A stretch of 47,133 nucleotides of DNA from Xanthobacteraceae bacterium (GTDB taxonomy: Bacteria > Pseudomonadota > Alphaproteobacteria > Rhizobiales > Xanthobacteraceae). The DNA lies in contig JAQSWY010000036.1 of NCBI GenBank assembly GCA_029266425.1, positions 1 to 47,133 on the forward strand, in the 5' to 3' direction. A program made the position numbers and the translations under genes. The notes beneath the pieces were generated by a model. That model worked only from the letters and a program-made list of their open reading frames with translations. It made no database searches and was not told the DNA's origin. Shown here piece after piece: positions 32,821 through 40,952 of the stretch (the stretch's first letter is position 1; every line of letters begins with the position of its first letter).

Positions 32821-34371
32821 CTATCGGAAACCAAGAGCGGCAGCCTGCGCCAATCTCTTCCGGGCCGCAGCCGCTTGGCTCAGGCACTTCGCGCGGCGTC
32901 CACGGCAGGTCGCGGCCACAATGCCGGCCGCAAAGAGCGAGGCGTCTGCACCATCGCGCCCGCCCTGCGAATTTCGTGCATGAGCCAGGGCGAACGCGCG
33001 ATTGACTTTCTCGTCGTTGATGTCACCGAGGGTATCCTGCATGGCTTGCAGCGAGGCCAGGATGGCCCGAGAGCGCTTCGGCGCAAAGGACTCCGCGAAC
33101 GGCTCGAGCATATAGCGAAGCTTCTTGGCCCTGATCCTGACGGCATGCTGCCTGGCCACGGTAAGCTCGTCGATCGCGACGCTGTCATCGAGAAGCGACC
33201 TCAGCCGACGGCGCAATGCCTTCTCGATACAGCGCCATGCGGAACCCTTGCGCCCCTTCTTCATCGCGCCGAGCCGGAGCGTGCTGTCCGGCACTCCGCC
33301 GAAACAGGTGAGCAGATCGACGCTCAGTCCAAGCAGGCGCGGTGAGTGGAGGGCTTGGATCGTAGCCTCATAGGCCTCGTCCCGGTGCCGCCGGAACGTC
33401 TCTCGCAAGGCGTCGAATCCGGGAGCGTCCGGATTGTCCTCGGCGGCGGGCGCGAGGGCCGATCTGATGAACACATCGATCTCCCGCGGGTGGGCCAAAA
33501 GATCGGCAAGCCATTTCAGCTCGGCCCGGACGGAAGCGCCACCCTCCCAGCCGAAGGCCGATCTCAGCAGCGTCAGCAGGGCCTGGAGCCGCCTCACGCT
33601 GACCCTGGACTGATGCAGCGCCTCGCCACCGGCCCCCGCCATCAGCATTGCGAGATTGTCGAGCAAGGCGACGAGGCAGGGCTGGGCGATCGCGCGCGCA
33701 ATCTCCGCGGCGTCCATGTCGCGGCGCACGGCGTAGTCGATCCGCATGACCGGTTGGCCGCTGGTTCCGTCGCCGAGACGGTGCCCGCGCTCGGCCTTGG
33801 TCGTCAGCGACAGGAGCGCAGGCACGGATTCACCGATTTCGCGTACGAGGGTGAAAAGCTCTTGCATCGCCCCTTGCTTCAGTTCGAACTCCGCTTCGCT
33901 GAAACTCTGCTGTGCCGAGTTACGGTGCACCACGCCCCGGTCGAGTGCGATCTCGATCACCGTCTCGCCGCGATCGAGCACATAGACCTCACGCTCGACA
34001 TCCACGGTGAATATCGGCCGCAATCTCTTGAGCTCTCGCGATCCGATCACGTGCGGCAGCGGCGAGTTCCTCGGCGCGGTGGCAACCGGCCTGTCGCCCG
34101 GCACGGCGGCCTCCCACTCGCCCCGCTCGATGACCGAGCGGTGAGGCCCGTTCGATTTGACGGTCTGGATATTGCGCTCGCCATCCGAACGAATGCGCAG
34201 GACGAAGCCGCTCGCGCGCAGCTTCTCGTCGTCGGTGTCGAAATAGATCGAACGGAGCGTCTTCGGCTTGCCATCTCGCGTCGCCCCGGCCTGCGCGACC
34301 GACCTCACCAGATCCGGCCAGGCGCAATCTGGCACCGCAAGCTTCAGCTCGATTTCGCGATCAGCGTCCAT
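32821..34371 (-). CDS. CYTH-CHAD domain protein (inorganic triphosphatase / polyphosphate-binding)
   Basis: 516-aa two-domain protein. The N-terminal CYTH triphosphate-tunnel domain (about residues 1-205) opens with the signature ExExK as EIELK (residues 6-10). It contains alternating basic/acidic strands (SIYFDTDDEKLRASGFVLRIRSDG, TVKSNG, EIALDRG, FELKQG). The C-terminal CHAD domain (about 225-510) is helical with conserved basic histidines and lysines: LHQSRVSVRRLQALLTLLRSAF, HAVRIRAKKLRYMLEPFAESF, ILASLQAMQDTLGDINDEKV. CHAD domains bind polyphosphate; CYTH domains cleave tri- or polyphosphate with a divalent metal. PPK2 lies four genes upstream on the same strand, which fits a polyphosphate role. 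The downstream SulP gene is 94 nt away. Confidence 0.95.
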   Translation of the reverse strand: MDADREIELKLAVPDCAWPDLVRSVAQAGATRDGKPKTLRSIYFDTDDEKLRASGFVLRIRSDGERNIQTVKSNGPHRSVIERGEWEAAVPGDRPVATAPRNSPLPHVIGSRELKRLRPIFTVDVEREVYVLDRGETVIEIALDRGVVHRNSAQQSFSEAEFELKQGAMQELFTLVREIGESVPALLSLTTKAERGHRLGDGTSGQPVMRIDYAVRRDMDAAEIARAIAQPCLVALLDNLAMLMAGAGGEALHQSRVSVRRLQALLTLLRSAFGWEGGASVRAELKWLADLLAHPREIDVFIRSALAPAAEDNPDAPGFDALRETFRRHRDEAYEATIQALHSPRLLGLSVDLLTCFGGVPDSTLRLGAMKKGRKGSAWRCIEKALRRRLRSLLDDSVAIDELTVARQHAVRIRAKKLRYMLEPFAESFAPKRSRAILASLQAMQDTLGDINDEKVNRAFALAHARNSQGGRDGADASLFAAGIVAATCRGRRAKCLSQAAAARKRLAQAAALGFR

Positions 34372-34530
34372 GGCATGCCTGCTCGCCCTCAGAGCCTTCC
34401 GTTCGGATGGAACATCCGAACGACAGATGAGTGCTCCAGATCCAATCGGCTGGAGCGCGGCGCCGGTTCAAACGCCCGACTCCGATCTCTGGGTCAAACG
34501 AGGCGTTTCGAGCCGGACGAGGGAACTCCC

Positions 34531-34923
34531 TCAAATGTCCATGCTTGCCAGAAATTCCTCGAGTTGACTTATCGTGTAGTCGATTTGCGCGCGGGCGCTT
34601 TCGCTCTCGGCCTTGTCCTGGCTGATCCTGAGATAGGTGATCTCCTGGTGGATCCTGTCTTTCGTCAGTTCCTCGACGGTGAGAACGCGATCGGACAGAA
34701 TGGTGACCTTGGTCGTGGTGACCTCGGCTATGCCGTGCAAGGTGAATGCGCGCCGCGGTTGGCCATGGGCATCCATCGCGAAGATCATCCCGGCGCGCAA
34801 CACGGTGACGAGAGGGGCATGCCCGGGAAGGATCGTCATGTCGCCCTCGACTCCGGGCAGCACCACCAGCTTCACCTCGCCTTGGAAGGCCACACGCTCG
34901 GGGGATATGAGTTCTGCGTACAT
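34531..34923 (-). CDS. atpC: Orphan F1 ATP synthase epsilon subunit paralogue
   Basis: 130-aa homologue of the F-type ATP synthase epsilon subunit. The N-terminal beta-sandwich is clear (MYAELISPERVAFQGEVKLVVLPGVEGDMTILPGHAPLVTVLRAG), and a C-terminal helical hairpin follows (ELTKDRIHQEITYLRISQDKAESESARAQIDYTISQLEEF). In the family it couples the gamma stalk and inhibits ATP hydrolysis. No other atp gene is nearby; instead it sits among PPK2, a membrane protein and CYTH-CHAD. It is thus a paralogue outside the atp operon, perhaps an alternative inhibitor made when polyphosphate metabolism is active, or part of a second, incomplete ATPase. It is 69 nt after the 170-aa gene and 159 nt before CYTH-CHAD, in which gap I see nothing. 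Confidence 0.9.
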   Translation of the reverse strand: MYAELISPERVAFQGEVKLVVLPGVEGDMTILPGHAPLVTVLRAGMIFAMDAHGQPRRAFTLHGIAEVTTTKVTILSDRVLTVEELTKDRIHQEITYLRISQDKAESESARAQIDYTISQLEEFLASMDI

Positions 34924-34992
34924 AGGAGACAGCCAACCTGCTGGTGGTGGAACGCGCGACGAAGCTCATCGAAGAGACGTCGTGTGGAATTT

Positions 34993-35505
34993 TCAGGCCT
35001 GCTTCTGTCCCCACTCCAGGTAGAATCCGACATCTCCGGGCATTCCGCCTGGCCATTCGACGATCATCGCCCTTAGCCTGTAGCCCGCCGGCTTGAGCTT
35101 GTCCCGCCACAACTCGTACGCCTGGCGAGGTCGTCCGGTCAGCGTCTCCGGCCAGCGCGCCTCGGAATTGTTGATGGCGCGTCCCTTGTCGGTGCAAATC
35201 TCATTGGGAAAACGCATGACCAGGATCTCGGTGTCCCCACGTTCCGCCGCCTGACGAAGCTTGTGAAGCAGGTTGTTCGTGATCTCTTCAAGTCTTTGCG
35301 GCGTCAGTTCCATGGGGGCCGCCATGGACTTGACCAGCGCCTCCTTGGCCCGTCGGGCGCCGTCCATCGCGTCGATCTCCTTCGAAGCCGAGGCCAGTGC
35401 CATCTTCTTCATGTATTCGCGAAGCTCGGTCGCGCTCATGAAGGTCTCGTCACCGAGCTGGTGCTCCGCCTGCGATTTGGCCTGTGCGGTTTCGCTTGTT
35501 TGCAT
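34993..35505 (-). CDS. Unrecognised 170-aa soluble protein of the PPK2 cluster
   Basis: I do not recognise this family. GGAGA seven bases before the ATG and co-directional neighbours support the gene. The first 60 residues are polar and probably helical (ATELREYMKKMALASASKEID, ARRAKEALVKS), followed by ELTPQRLEEITNNLLHKLRQAAERGDTEILVMRFPNEICTDKGRAINN and a C-terminal half with RPRQAYELWRDKLKPAGYRLRAMIVEWPGGMPGDVGFYLEW. There is no signal peptide and no membrane helix. It has two Trp-Pro/Gly-rich turns and a single Cys. It lies between a six-helix membrane protein and the orphan epsilon subunit. Context suggests a role in polyphosphate or energy stress physiology, but no function can be assigned. 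Confidence 0.8.
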   Translation of the reverse strand: MQTSETAQAKSQAEHQLGDETFMSATELREYMKKMALASASKEIDAMDGARRAKEALVKSMAAPMELTPQRLEEITNNLLHKLRQAAERGDTEILVMRFPNEICTDKGRAINNSEARWPETLTGRPRQAYELWRDKLKPAGYRLRAMIVEWPGGMPGDVGFYLEWGQKQA

Positions 35506-35568
35506 GACTGTTCTCCATGTCGGACTTGGGCCTAACAGCTGTCAGTCGTAGCCGGCGTCGGCATCTCC

Positions 35569-36246
35569 TCACCTTTCCCGCAAAGGCGGCACAGGTGCCG
35601 GTCGATGGTATTCCTCGGAGAGTATGTTCACGCTCAGGACCAGGACCCACATGGGGAAGATCACCAGGGTCCAATCGAATACCTGGCTTCCGAGCAGGAT
35701 GAATGCGGCGGCGCCGTAGCCGAGGAAGGCTGTCCATCGCGCGGTGAAACGCGTCCGCAGCACCATGGTCGAGGCCGTCAGCATGAACACGCCCGCCATC
35801 TTGAGCGCATAGATGCTGGTGAGGTGATAGGCGAGCGAACGCCCGAGCCGGAATGCCGGCGATCCGTCAAACCCGAGTGGATCGGCGGCATGCGCCGCCA
35901 GGATCGCGCCGGTGACGGAGGCTGCAGCGAAGACCAGCCCGATGAAGATCAGCCCGCTGCCAAGGAACACGGTCGCGAACAGCCGATCCTCCGCCTCGCC
36001 CAGCCTGTCGCGGAGCACACCGACGAACCAGAGGAAGGCAATGCCGGCCAAGGGTATCAGGTTCAGCGCGATGTTCACCTTCCACGACTGCCGGTCCAGC
36101 CACGCACCGGAATCGGTTGCGCGTATCTGCATCGACTGGATGATCAGGGCGAGCGAGGTGAGCAACAGCAGGGAGAACAGGACGCCGGCGATTGCCGCGG
36201 CCCTCGGTGTCTTCAACGTGCCACGCGTGCCGGCAATCTCGGCCAC
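35569..36246 (-). CDS. Six-helix membrane protein of unknown function
   Basis: 225-aa inner-membrane protein. I chose GTG at 36246 because GGGAGG lies seven bases upstream; a longer frame would run into ppk2. Six hydrophobic segments are visible: AAAIAGVLFSLLLLTSLALI, VNIALNLIPLAGIAFLWFVG, a third from FATVFLGSGLIFIGLVFAAA, ALKMAGVFMLTASTMVL, AFLGYGAAAFILLGSQVF, and LVIFPMWVLVLSVNIL. The C-terminus EEYHRPAPVPPLRER is cytosolic-looking. No catalytic motif is recognised. It starts 29 nt after ppk2, so is almost surely co-transcribed with it, and precedes the 170-aa gene by 63 nt. Confidence 0.82.
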   Translation of the reverse strand: MAEIAGTRGTLKTPRAAAIAGVLFSLLLLTSLALIIQSMQIRATDSGAWLDRQSWKVNIALNLIPLAGIAFLWFVGVLRDRLGEAEDRLFATVFLGSGLIFIGLVFAAASVTGAILAAHAADPLGFDGSPAFRLGRSLAYHLTSIYALKMAGVFMLTASTMVLRTRFTARWTAFLGYGAAAFILLGSQVFDWTLVIFPMWVLVLSVNILSEEYHRPAPVPPLRER

Positions 36247-36275
36247 GGGCTGTCCTCCCTCACGGCTGGCCCTCG

Positions 36276-37190
36276 TCAGTAGGCCTCCGGCACGACATGA
36301 CGGGCGTAATCGGCCTCCCGATAGCCGTTGGCCTTCTGGCGCTTCGGCAGCTTGATCTTCTCCCGCTTCGGCGCCTTGTAGGGAATCTGCGACAGGATGT
36401 GCGCGATGATGTTCAGCCGCGCGCTTCTCTTGTCGTCGGAGTGGGCGACATACCAGGGCGCCCACTCGGTGTCGGTGGCGGCGAACATCTCGTCGCGGGC
36501 GCGGGAGTAATCGTACCAGCGGCTATAGGATTTGAGGTCCATCGGCGAGAGTTTCCAGATTTTCCTCCCGTCGGTGATGCGGTCCTCGATACGCCTTGTC
36601 TGCTCTTCCGGGCTGACCTCCAGCCAGTACTTCAGCAGGATGATGCCGGACTCGGTGATTGCCTGCTCGACGCCGGGTATGGTCGCCAGGAACTTCCGCG
36701 CCTGGTCTTCGCTGCAGAAGCCCATCACGCGCTCGACCCCGGCCCGGTTGTACCAGCTGCGGTCGAAGATCACGATCTCGCCGGCGGCCGGAAGATGGGG
36801 CAGATAGCGCTGGGCGTACATCTGCGTTTTTTCGCGCTCGGTCGGCGGCGGCAGCGCGAAGACACGGAAGATGCGCGGGCTGACCCGATCGAGGATCGCC
36901 TTGATCGTGCCGCCCTTCCCAGCTCCGTCCCGACCTTCGAACAGGATGCAGATCTTGGCGCCGGAATCCCGGACCCACTCCTGCAGCTTCACCAGCTCGA
37001 CGTGAAGATCCTTGAGTTTGCGCTCATAATCCTTGCGTTTCAGCTTTTGCGGAGCCTCGCCCTCGGCCTCGCTCCTTCGCCGGCCGGCGATGTCCCGGGC
37101 GGCGTTGTTCGAACCAGGCGATGATGAAGTCGCCGTCTCCCGATGACCCCTCGCGTGTTGGGATGAAGCTGATGCTGCTGCACGTGGCAT
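36276..37190 (-). CDS. ppk2: Polyphosphate kinase 2
   Basis: 304-aa PPK2-family kinase that moves phosphate between polyphosphate and nucleoside di- or monophosphates. The start at 37190 follows AGGAGG with ideal spacing; an ATG seven codons upstream is less likely. A disordered basic N-terminus of about 45 residues precedes the kinase core. Walker A FEGRDGAGKGG lies at about 84-94, Walker B FDRSWYNRAG at about 142-151, and lid-region Arg/Lys-rich segments follow (EEQTRRIEDRITDGRKIWKLSPMD, SRWYDYSRARDEMF, APWYVAHSDDKRSARLNII). Single-domain length fits class I PPK2 (ADP or GDP substrates). First gene of a minus-strand run through the CYTH-CHAD protein, giving a synthesis/consumption pair for polyphosphate. 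Confidence 0.95.
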   Translation of the reverse strand: MPRAAASASSQHARGHRETATSSSPGSNNAARDIAGRRRSEAEGEAPQKLKRKDYERKLKDLHVELVKLQEWVRDSGAKICILFEGRDGAGKGGTIKAILDRVSPRIFRVFALPPPTEREKTQMYAQRYLPHLPAAGEIVIFDRSWYNRAGVERVMGFCSEDQARKFLATIPGVEQAITESGIILLKYWLEVSPEEQTRRIEDRITDGRKIWKLSPMDLKSYSRWYDYSRARDEMFAATDTEWAPWYVAHSDDKRSARLNIIAHILSQIPYKAPKREKIKLPKRQKANGYREADYARHVVPEAY

Positions 37191-37621
37191 GACCGCCTCC
37201 TCGTCGCCCATTCGCTCCGATCGGCCCTTGGCTCTTCTAGTCGGCAGGTAGAAGCGAGGCTAGTGACTGGCTGCGACCGTCCCTCGCGACAGGTGCCTGC
37301 GAGGGCGGTGATCATCGTCATGCGGGAAGGACTGTCTGCTTGACAGCGGCCCGATGCCCCGGACCCCCCTACGCGTTACCACTATTATACCGCGAGATGC
37401 CACGCGCGAAAAGGAGCTATTTGAGCCGACTACCGAACTGGAGATTGTTGGCGCACGTGCGGCCGGGAGGCTCTGATCGCGCTCCGCCGGTCTTGCCGAC
37501 GACCCCCTACTTCAGCCGCCGTGGCATCCGGGCGTCCACTCGATTAAAGATGACCTCCCTCAACCCATTCCGATGGCTCCCGTTCGACGCCTGACGACAT
37601 TGCGAGATAGGCGGAACAGCC
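37191..37621. other. Divergent intergenic region between ppk2 and the helicase
   Basis: 431 bp with no convincing gene. An 84-codon TTG-started frame at 37340-37594 has no ribosome site or recognisable content. A TTGACA at 37340-37345 and a TATTATA at about 37383 are each promoter-like but are spaced too far apart to pair. The promoters of ppk2 (minus) and the helicase (plus) must lie here. Confidence 0.6.
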
Positions 37622-39571
37622 GTGACCTTCATGACATCAAACCCGGCGCTGGCCCGGGCTTTGGCCGAACGAGACTACGTTAACCCGACGCCGGTGCAGC
37701 TCGCCGTGCTGGCACCGGAGGCGTCGGGGCGCGACCTCCTGGTTTCCGCGCAGACCGGCTCCGGCAAGACGGTGGCCTATGGCCTCGCCATGGCCGAGAC
37801 GCTGCTGGGCACCGACGAACGCTTCGCACCGGCGAGCGCGCCACAGGCGCTGGTCGTGGCGCCCACCCGCGAACTCGCCCTGCAGGTCCAGCGCGAGTTC
37901 GCGTGGCTTTATGCGGCGACGGGCGCCCGTATCGTCTCCTGCGTCGGCGGCATGGATCCGCGTCAGGAGCAGCGCCTGCTCAATCAGGGCGCCCACATGG
38001 TCGTCGGCACGCCCGGACGCCTGCGCGACCATTTGGAGCGCGGCCGGCTCGATATCTCCGCTGTGCGGGTCGTCGTGCTCGACGAGGCCGACGAGATGCT
38101 TGACCTCGGCTTCCGCGAGGACCTCGAATTCATCCTCGACGCCACGCCTGGGGAGAGGCGCAGCCTGCTGTTCTCTGCAACGCTGCCGCGCGGCATAACC
38201 ACGCTCGCCAGGCGCTACCAGCGCGAGGCGCTGCGCATCGAGGTGGCGAGCGCGGAAGGCGGCCACGCCGACATCGAATACCGCACGATGCGCATCGCCC
38301 CGACCGAGGTGGAGCACGCGGTCGTCAATGTGCTGCGCTTCTACGATGCGTCCAGCGCCATCGTGTTCTGCAACACGCGGGAGAAGGTGCGGCACCTGCA
38401 CGCGACGCTCCAGGAGCGGCAGTTCTCCGCGGTCGCGCTGTCCGGCGAACTCAGCCAGAGCGAGCGCAACCACGCGCTCCAGGCGTTGCGCGACGGCCGC
38501 GCGCGGGTGTGCGTCGCCACCGACGTTGCGGCGCGCGGCATCGACCTGCCGAGCCTCGGCCTCGTCATCCACGCCGACCTCCCGAACGATGCGGAGAGCC
38601 TTCAGCACCGCAGCGGTCGCACCGGGCGCGCCGGCCGCAAGGGCGTCAGCGTGCTGCTGGTGCCGCCGTTCCGCCGTCGCCGCACCGAGGACCTGATGAG
38701 GGATCTGGGGATTACGCCGACATGGTCGGGGCCGCCGACGGCCGACGACATCCGCAAGCTCGACCATGAGCGCATGCTGCGCGACCCGCTGCTGACCGAG
38801 GAGCCCAGCGAGGACGATGCCGCCGCCGCCCTCACGCTGCTCGCCGCGCACTCGGCCGAGCATCTGGCCGCGGCACTGTTGCGCCTCTATCGGGCCGGCC
38901 TGCCGGCGCCGGAGGAGGTGGCCGACCCCGGCGAGCCGCGCGCCGGGCGGGACCGTGCCGCCCAGCGCGAGTTCGGTGGACCGTCGGGCGCCGGCGGCAG
39001 TGCGTGGTTCCGCCTCAATATCGGCCGCCGCAACAATGCCGATCCGCGCTGGCTGCTGCCGCTGATCTGCCGGCGCGGGAACGTGACGCGCAAGGACATC
39101 GGCGTCATCCGCATATTCGACGATGAGACCGCATTCGAGGTCGGCCTCAGTGCCCTCGACCGCTTCAGCAAGGCGCTGCGCAAGACGGACGGCTCCGACG
39201 TGGCGATAGAGCCGCTGCCCGGCGGTCCTCAGGCCGGCCGTCCGGAAGGGCCCGGTCGCGGGAAGGCGCCGAGCGGGAAGGCCTCGCGGGGCAAGCCTCC
39301 GCACGAAACGCCTCCGCACCAGCAGGCTCCGCAGGAAAAGCCGCCACACGAGAAGTCTTTTCGGGACAAGCCTTTTCGCGACAAGCCTGCGCACGGCAAA
39401 TCCGCCTACGGCAAACCTGCCCACGGGAAACCTGCACACGGGAAGCCCGCTCATGAGAAGCCGCGCGAGGCGAAGCCTTCGGGCCAGAGCACGAGCGAGC
39501 GCCCACCCGAGCGCACTCGAGCGAAGAAGTTCGAGGGCAAGCCGAAGGGGAAGAAGTCCCGGCTGCCCTAG
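37622..39571 (+). CDS. DEAD-box RNA helicase with DbpA-like domain and repetitive basic tail
   Basis: 649-aa ATP-dependent RNA helicase. Q motif region DYVNPTPVQ, motif I AQTGSGKT (residues 43-50), Ia PTRELAL, Ib TPGR, II DEAD (154-157), III SAT, then the second RecA domain with IV-like IVFCNT, V RGIDLPSLGLVIHADLP and VI HRSGRTGRAG. A DbpA-type RNA-binding domain follows (about 455-515: SAWFRLNIGRRNNADPRWLLPLI, ITRK-like VTRKDIGVIRIFDD). The tail from about 535 is Lys/Pro/His-rich with repeated GKPAHGKPAH and FRDKP units. DbpA domains direct helicases to 23S rRNA, so ribosome assembly or cold adaptation is likely. A GTG start at 37622 is used; an ATG three codons later is possible. Confidence 0.95.
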   Translation: MTFMTSNPALARALAERDYVNPTPVQLAVLAPEASGRDLLVSAQTGSGKTVAYGLAMAETLLGTDERFAPASAPQALVVAPTRELALQVQREFAWLYAATGARIVSCVGGMDPRQEQRLLNQGAHMVVGTPGRLRDHLERGRLDISAVRVVVLDEADEMLDLGFREDLEFILDATPGERRSLLFSATLPRGITTLARRYQREALRIEVASAEGGHADIEYRTMRIAPTEVEHAVVNVLRFYDASSAIVFCNTREKVRHLHATLQERQFSAVALSGELSQSERNHALQALRDGRARVCVATDVAARGIDLPSLGLVIHADLPNDAESLQHRSGRTGRAGRKGVSVLLVPPFRRRRTEDLMRDLGITPTWSGPPTADDIRKLDHERMLRDPLLTEEPSEDDAAAALTLLAAHSAEHLAAALLRLYRAGLPAPEEVADPGEPRAGRDRAAQREFGGPSGAGGSAWFRLNIGRRNNADPRWLLPLICRRGNVTRKDIGVIRIFDDETAFEVGLSALDRFSKALRKTDGSDVAIEPLPGGPQAGRPEGPGRGKAPSGKASRGKPPHETPPHQQAPQEKPPHEKSFRDKPFRDKPAHGKSAYGKPAHGKPAHGKPAHEKPREAKPSGQSTSERPPERTRAKKFEGKPKGKKSRLP

Positions 39572-39824
39572 AGCCCGGCACCTGTGTATCCCTTGCGGAA
39601 CTGGATCGCTGACGGGGCGTCGAGCGGGAATGACTGCCCATGGATTGCGGAGCCAAGCGGTTGCGACGCGCGCAATTCTCGTCGCAGGGCTGCAGCGCTT
39701 GCCCTCATGTCGCACGTGCTGGCGGGCGAGGATACAAGGCAAGGATGGATGACGATCTCGATATCCAATATGTCTAAGTGACAGTCCGATGCCCTCGTCC
39801 TCGCTACAGAAAGAAGCCTGTTCC

Positions 39825-40952
39825 ATGAAGTCGCGCGCAGCCGTCGCCTGGGAAGCCAAGAAGCCCCTGACCGTCGAGACCATCGAGATCGGCGGGCCGA
39901 AGTCTGGTGAGGTGCTGGTCGAGATCATGGCGACGGGTGTGTGTCACACCGATGCCTATACGTTGGACGGACTGGATTCCGAGGGCAAGTTCCCTGCGAT
40001 CCTCGGCCATGAGGGTGCCGGCATCGTGCGCGAGGTCGGCGCGGGCGTGACCTCGCTGCGCGTTGGCGACCATGTCATCCCGCTCTACACGCCGGAATGC
40101 CGGCAGTGCAAAACCTGCCTGTCGCAGCGCTCCAACCTGTGCACCTCGATCCGCGCCACGCAGGGCCAGGGCCTGATGCCGGACCGCACCTCGCGCTTCT
40201 CGTGCGATGCAGTGAACGGGCGAGGCTCGGAGATCTTCCATTATATGGGCTGCTCGACCTTCTCGAACTTCACCGTGCTGCCGGAGATCGCGCTCGCGAA
40301 GGTGCGGGACGACGCTCCCTTCGACAAGATCTGCTACATCGGCTGCGGCGTCACCACCGGCATCGGCGCGGTGGTCTATACCGGCAAGGTCTGGCCGGGC
40401 GCGAACGTGGTAGTGTTCGGCTTAGGGGGCATCGGCCTCAACGTGATCCAGGGCGCCCGGATGGTGGGCGCCGACAAGATCATCGGTGTCGACATCAACC
40501 CCGCCAAGGTCGCGATGGCGACGAAGTTCGGTATGACCGACTTCATCAACCCGAAGGAGGTCGGCAATGACAAGGTGGTGTCCGCGATCCAGGACCTCAC
40601 CGACGGCGGCGCCGACTTCACCTTCGATTGCACCGGCAATGTGAACGTCATGCGCCAGGCGCTGGAAGCCTGCCATCGCGGCTGGGGCACCAGCATCGTC
40701 ATCGGCGTGGCGCCGGCCGGGGCGGAAATCTCCACTCGCCCGTTCCAGCTCGTCACCGGGCGCAACTGGCGCGGCTCGGCTTTCGGCGGCGCGCGCGGGC
40801 GCACCGACGTGCCGAAGATCGTCGACTGGTACATGGAGGGCAAGATCAATATCGACGACCTGATCACCCACACCATGCCGCTGGACGAGATCAACACCGC
40901 CTTCGACCTGATGCATGAAGGCAAGTCGATCCGTTCCGTGGTGATCTACTGA
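39825..40952 (+). CDS. frmA: S-(hydroxymethyl)glutathione dehydrogenase (class III ADH)
   Basis: 375-aa zinc/NAD-dependent dehydrogenase that oxidises the formaldehyde-glutathione adduct to S-formylglutathione; it also acts as an S-nitrosoglutathione reductase. Catalytic zinc ligands lie in ATGVCHTDAYTLDG and GHEGAG. The four structural-zinc cysteines lie in ECRQCKTCLSQRSNLC. CGVTTGIGAVVYTGKV and the NAD turn FGLGGIGLNVIQGARM with the following Asp are typical of class III. The ATG at 39825 gives the standard length; an upstream in-frame ATG at 39789 would add 12 poor-looking residues. It overlaps fghA by 1 nt (TGATG), forming a two-gene formaldehyde detoxification operon. The 250 nt before it show no clear feature. 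Confidence 0.97.
   Translation: MKSRAAVAWEAKKPLTVETIEIGGPKSGEVLVEIMATGVCHTDAYTLDGLDSEGKFPAILGHEGAGIVREVGAGVTSLRVGDHVIPLYTPECRQCKTCLSQRSNLCTSIRATQGQGLMPDRTSRFSCDAVNGRGSEIFHYMGCSTFSNFTVLPEIALAKVRDDAPFDKICYIGCGVTTGIGAVVYTGKVWPGANVVVFGLGGIGLNVIQGARMVGADKIIGVDINPAKVAMATKFGMTDFINPKEVGNDKVVSAIQDLTDGGADFTFDCTGNVNVMRQALEACHRGWGTSIVIGVAPAGAEISTRPFQLVTGRNWRGSAFGGARGRTDVPKIVDWYMEGKINIDDLITHTMPLDEINTAFDLMHEGKSIRSVVIY

Noticed and set aside
37340..37389. TTGACA and TATTATA as one promoter for the helicase
   Set aside because: They are about 37 bp apart, more than twice the allowed spacer.
37340..37594. 84-codon plus-strand frame between ppk2 and the helicase
   Set aside because: TTG start, no ribosome site, no recognisable motif, Pro/Arg-rich noise-like content.
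39280..39480. Short tandem DNA repeats resembling a CRISPR array
   Set aside because: They are in-frame codon repeats of the helicase tail with no unique spacers; no cas genes are present.
37637..39928. 763-codon minus-strand frame opposite the helicase
   Set aside because: Antisense shadow of the DEAD-box gene; no family motif and no ribosome site.
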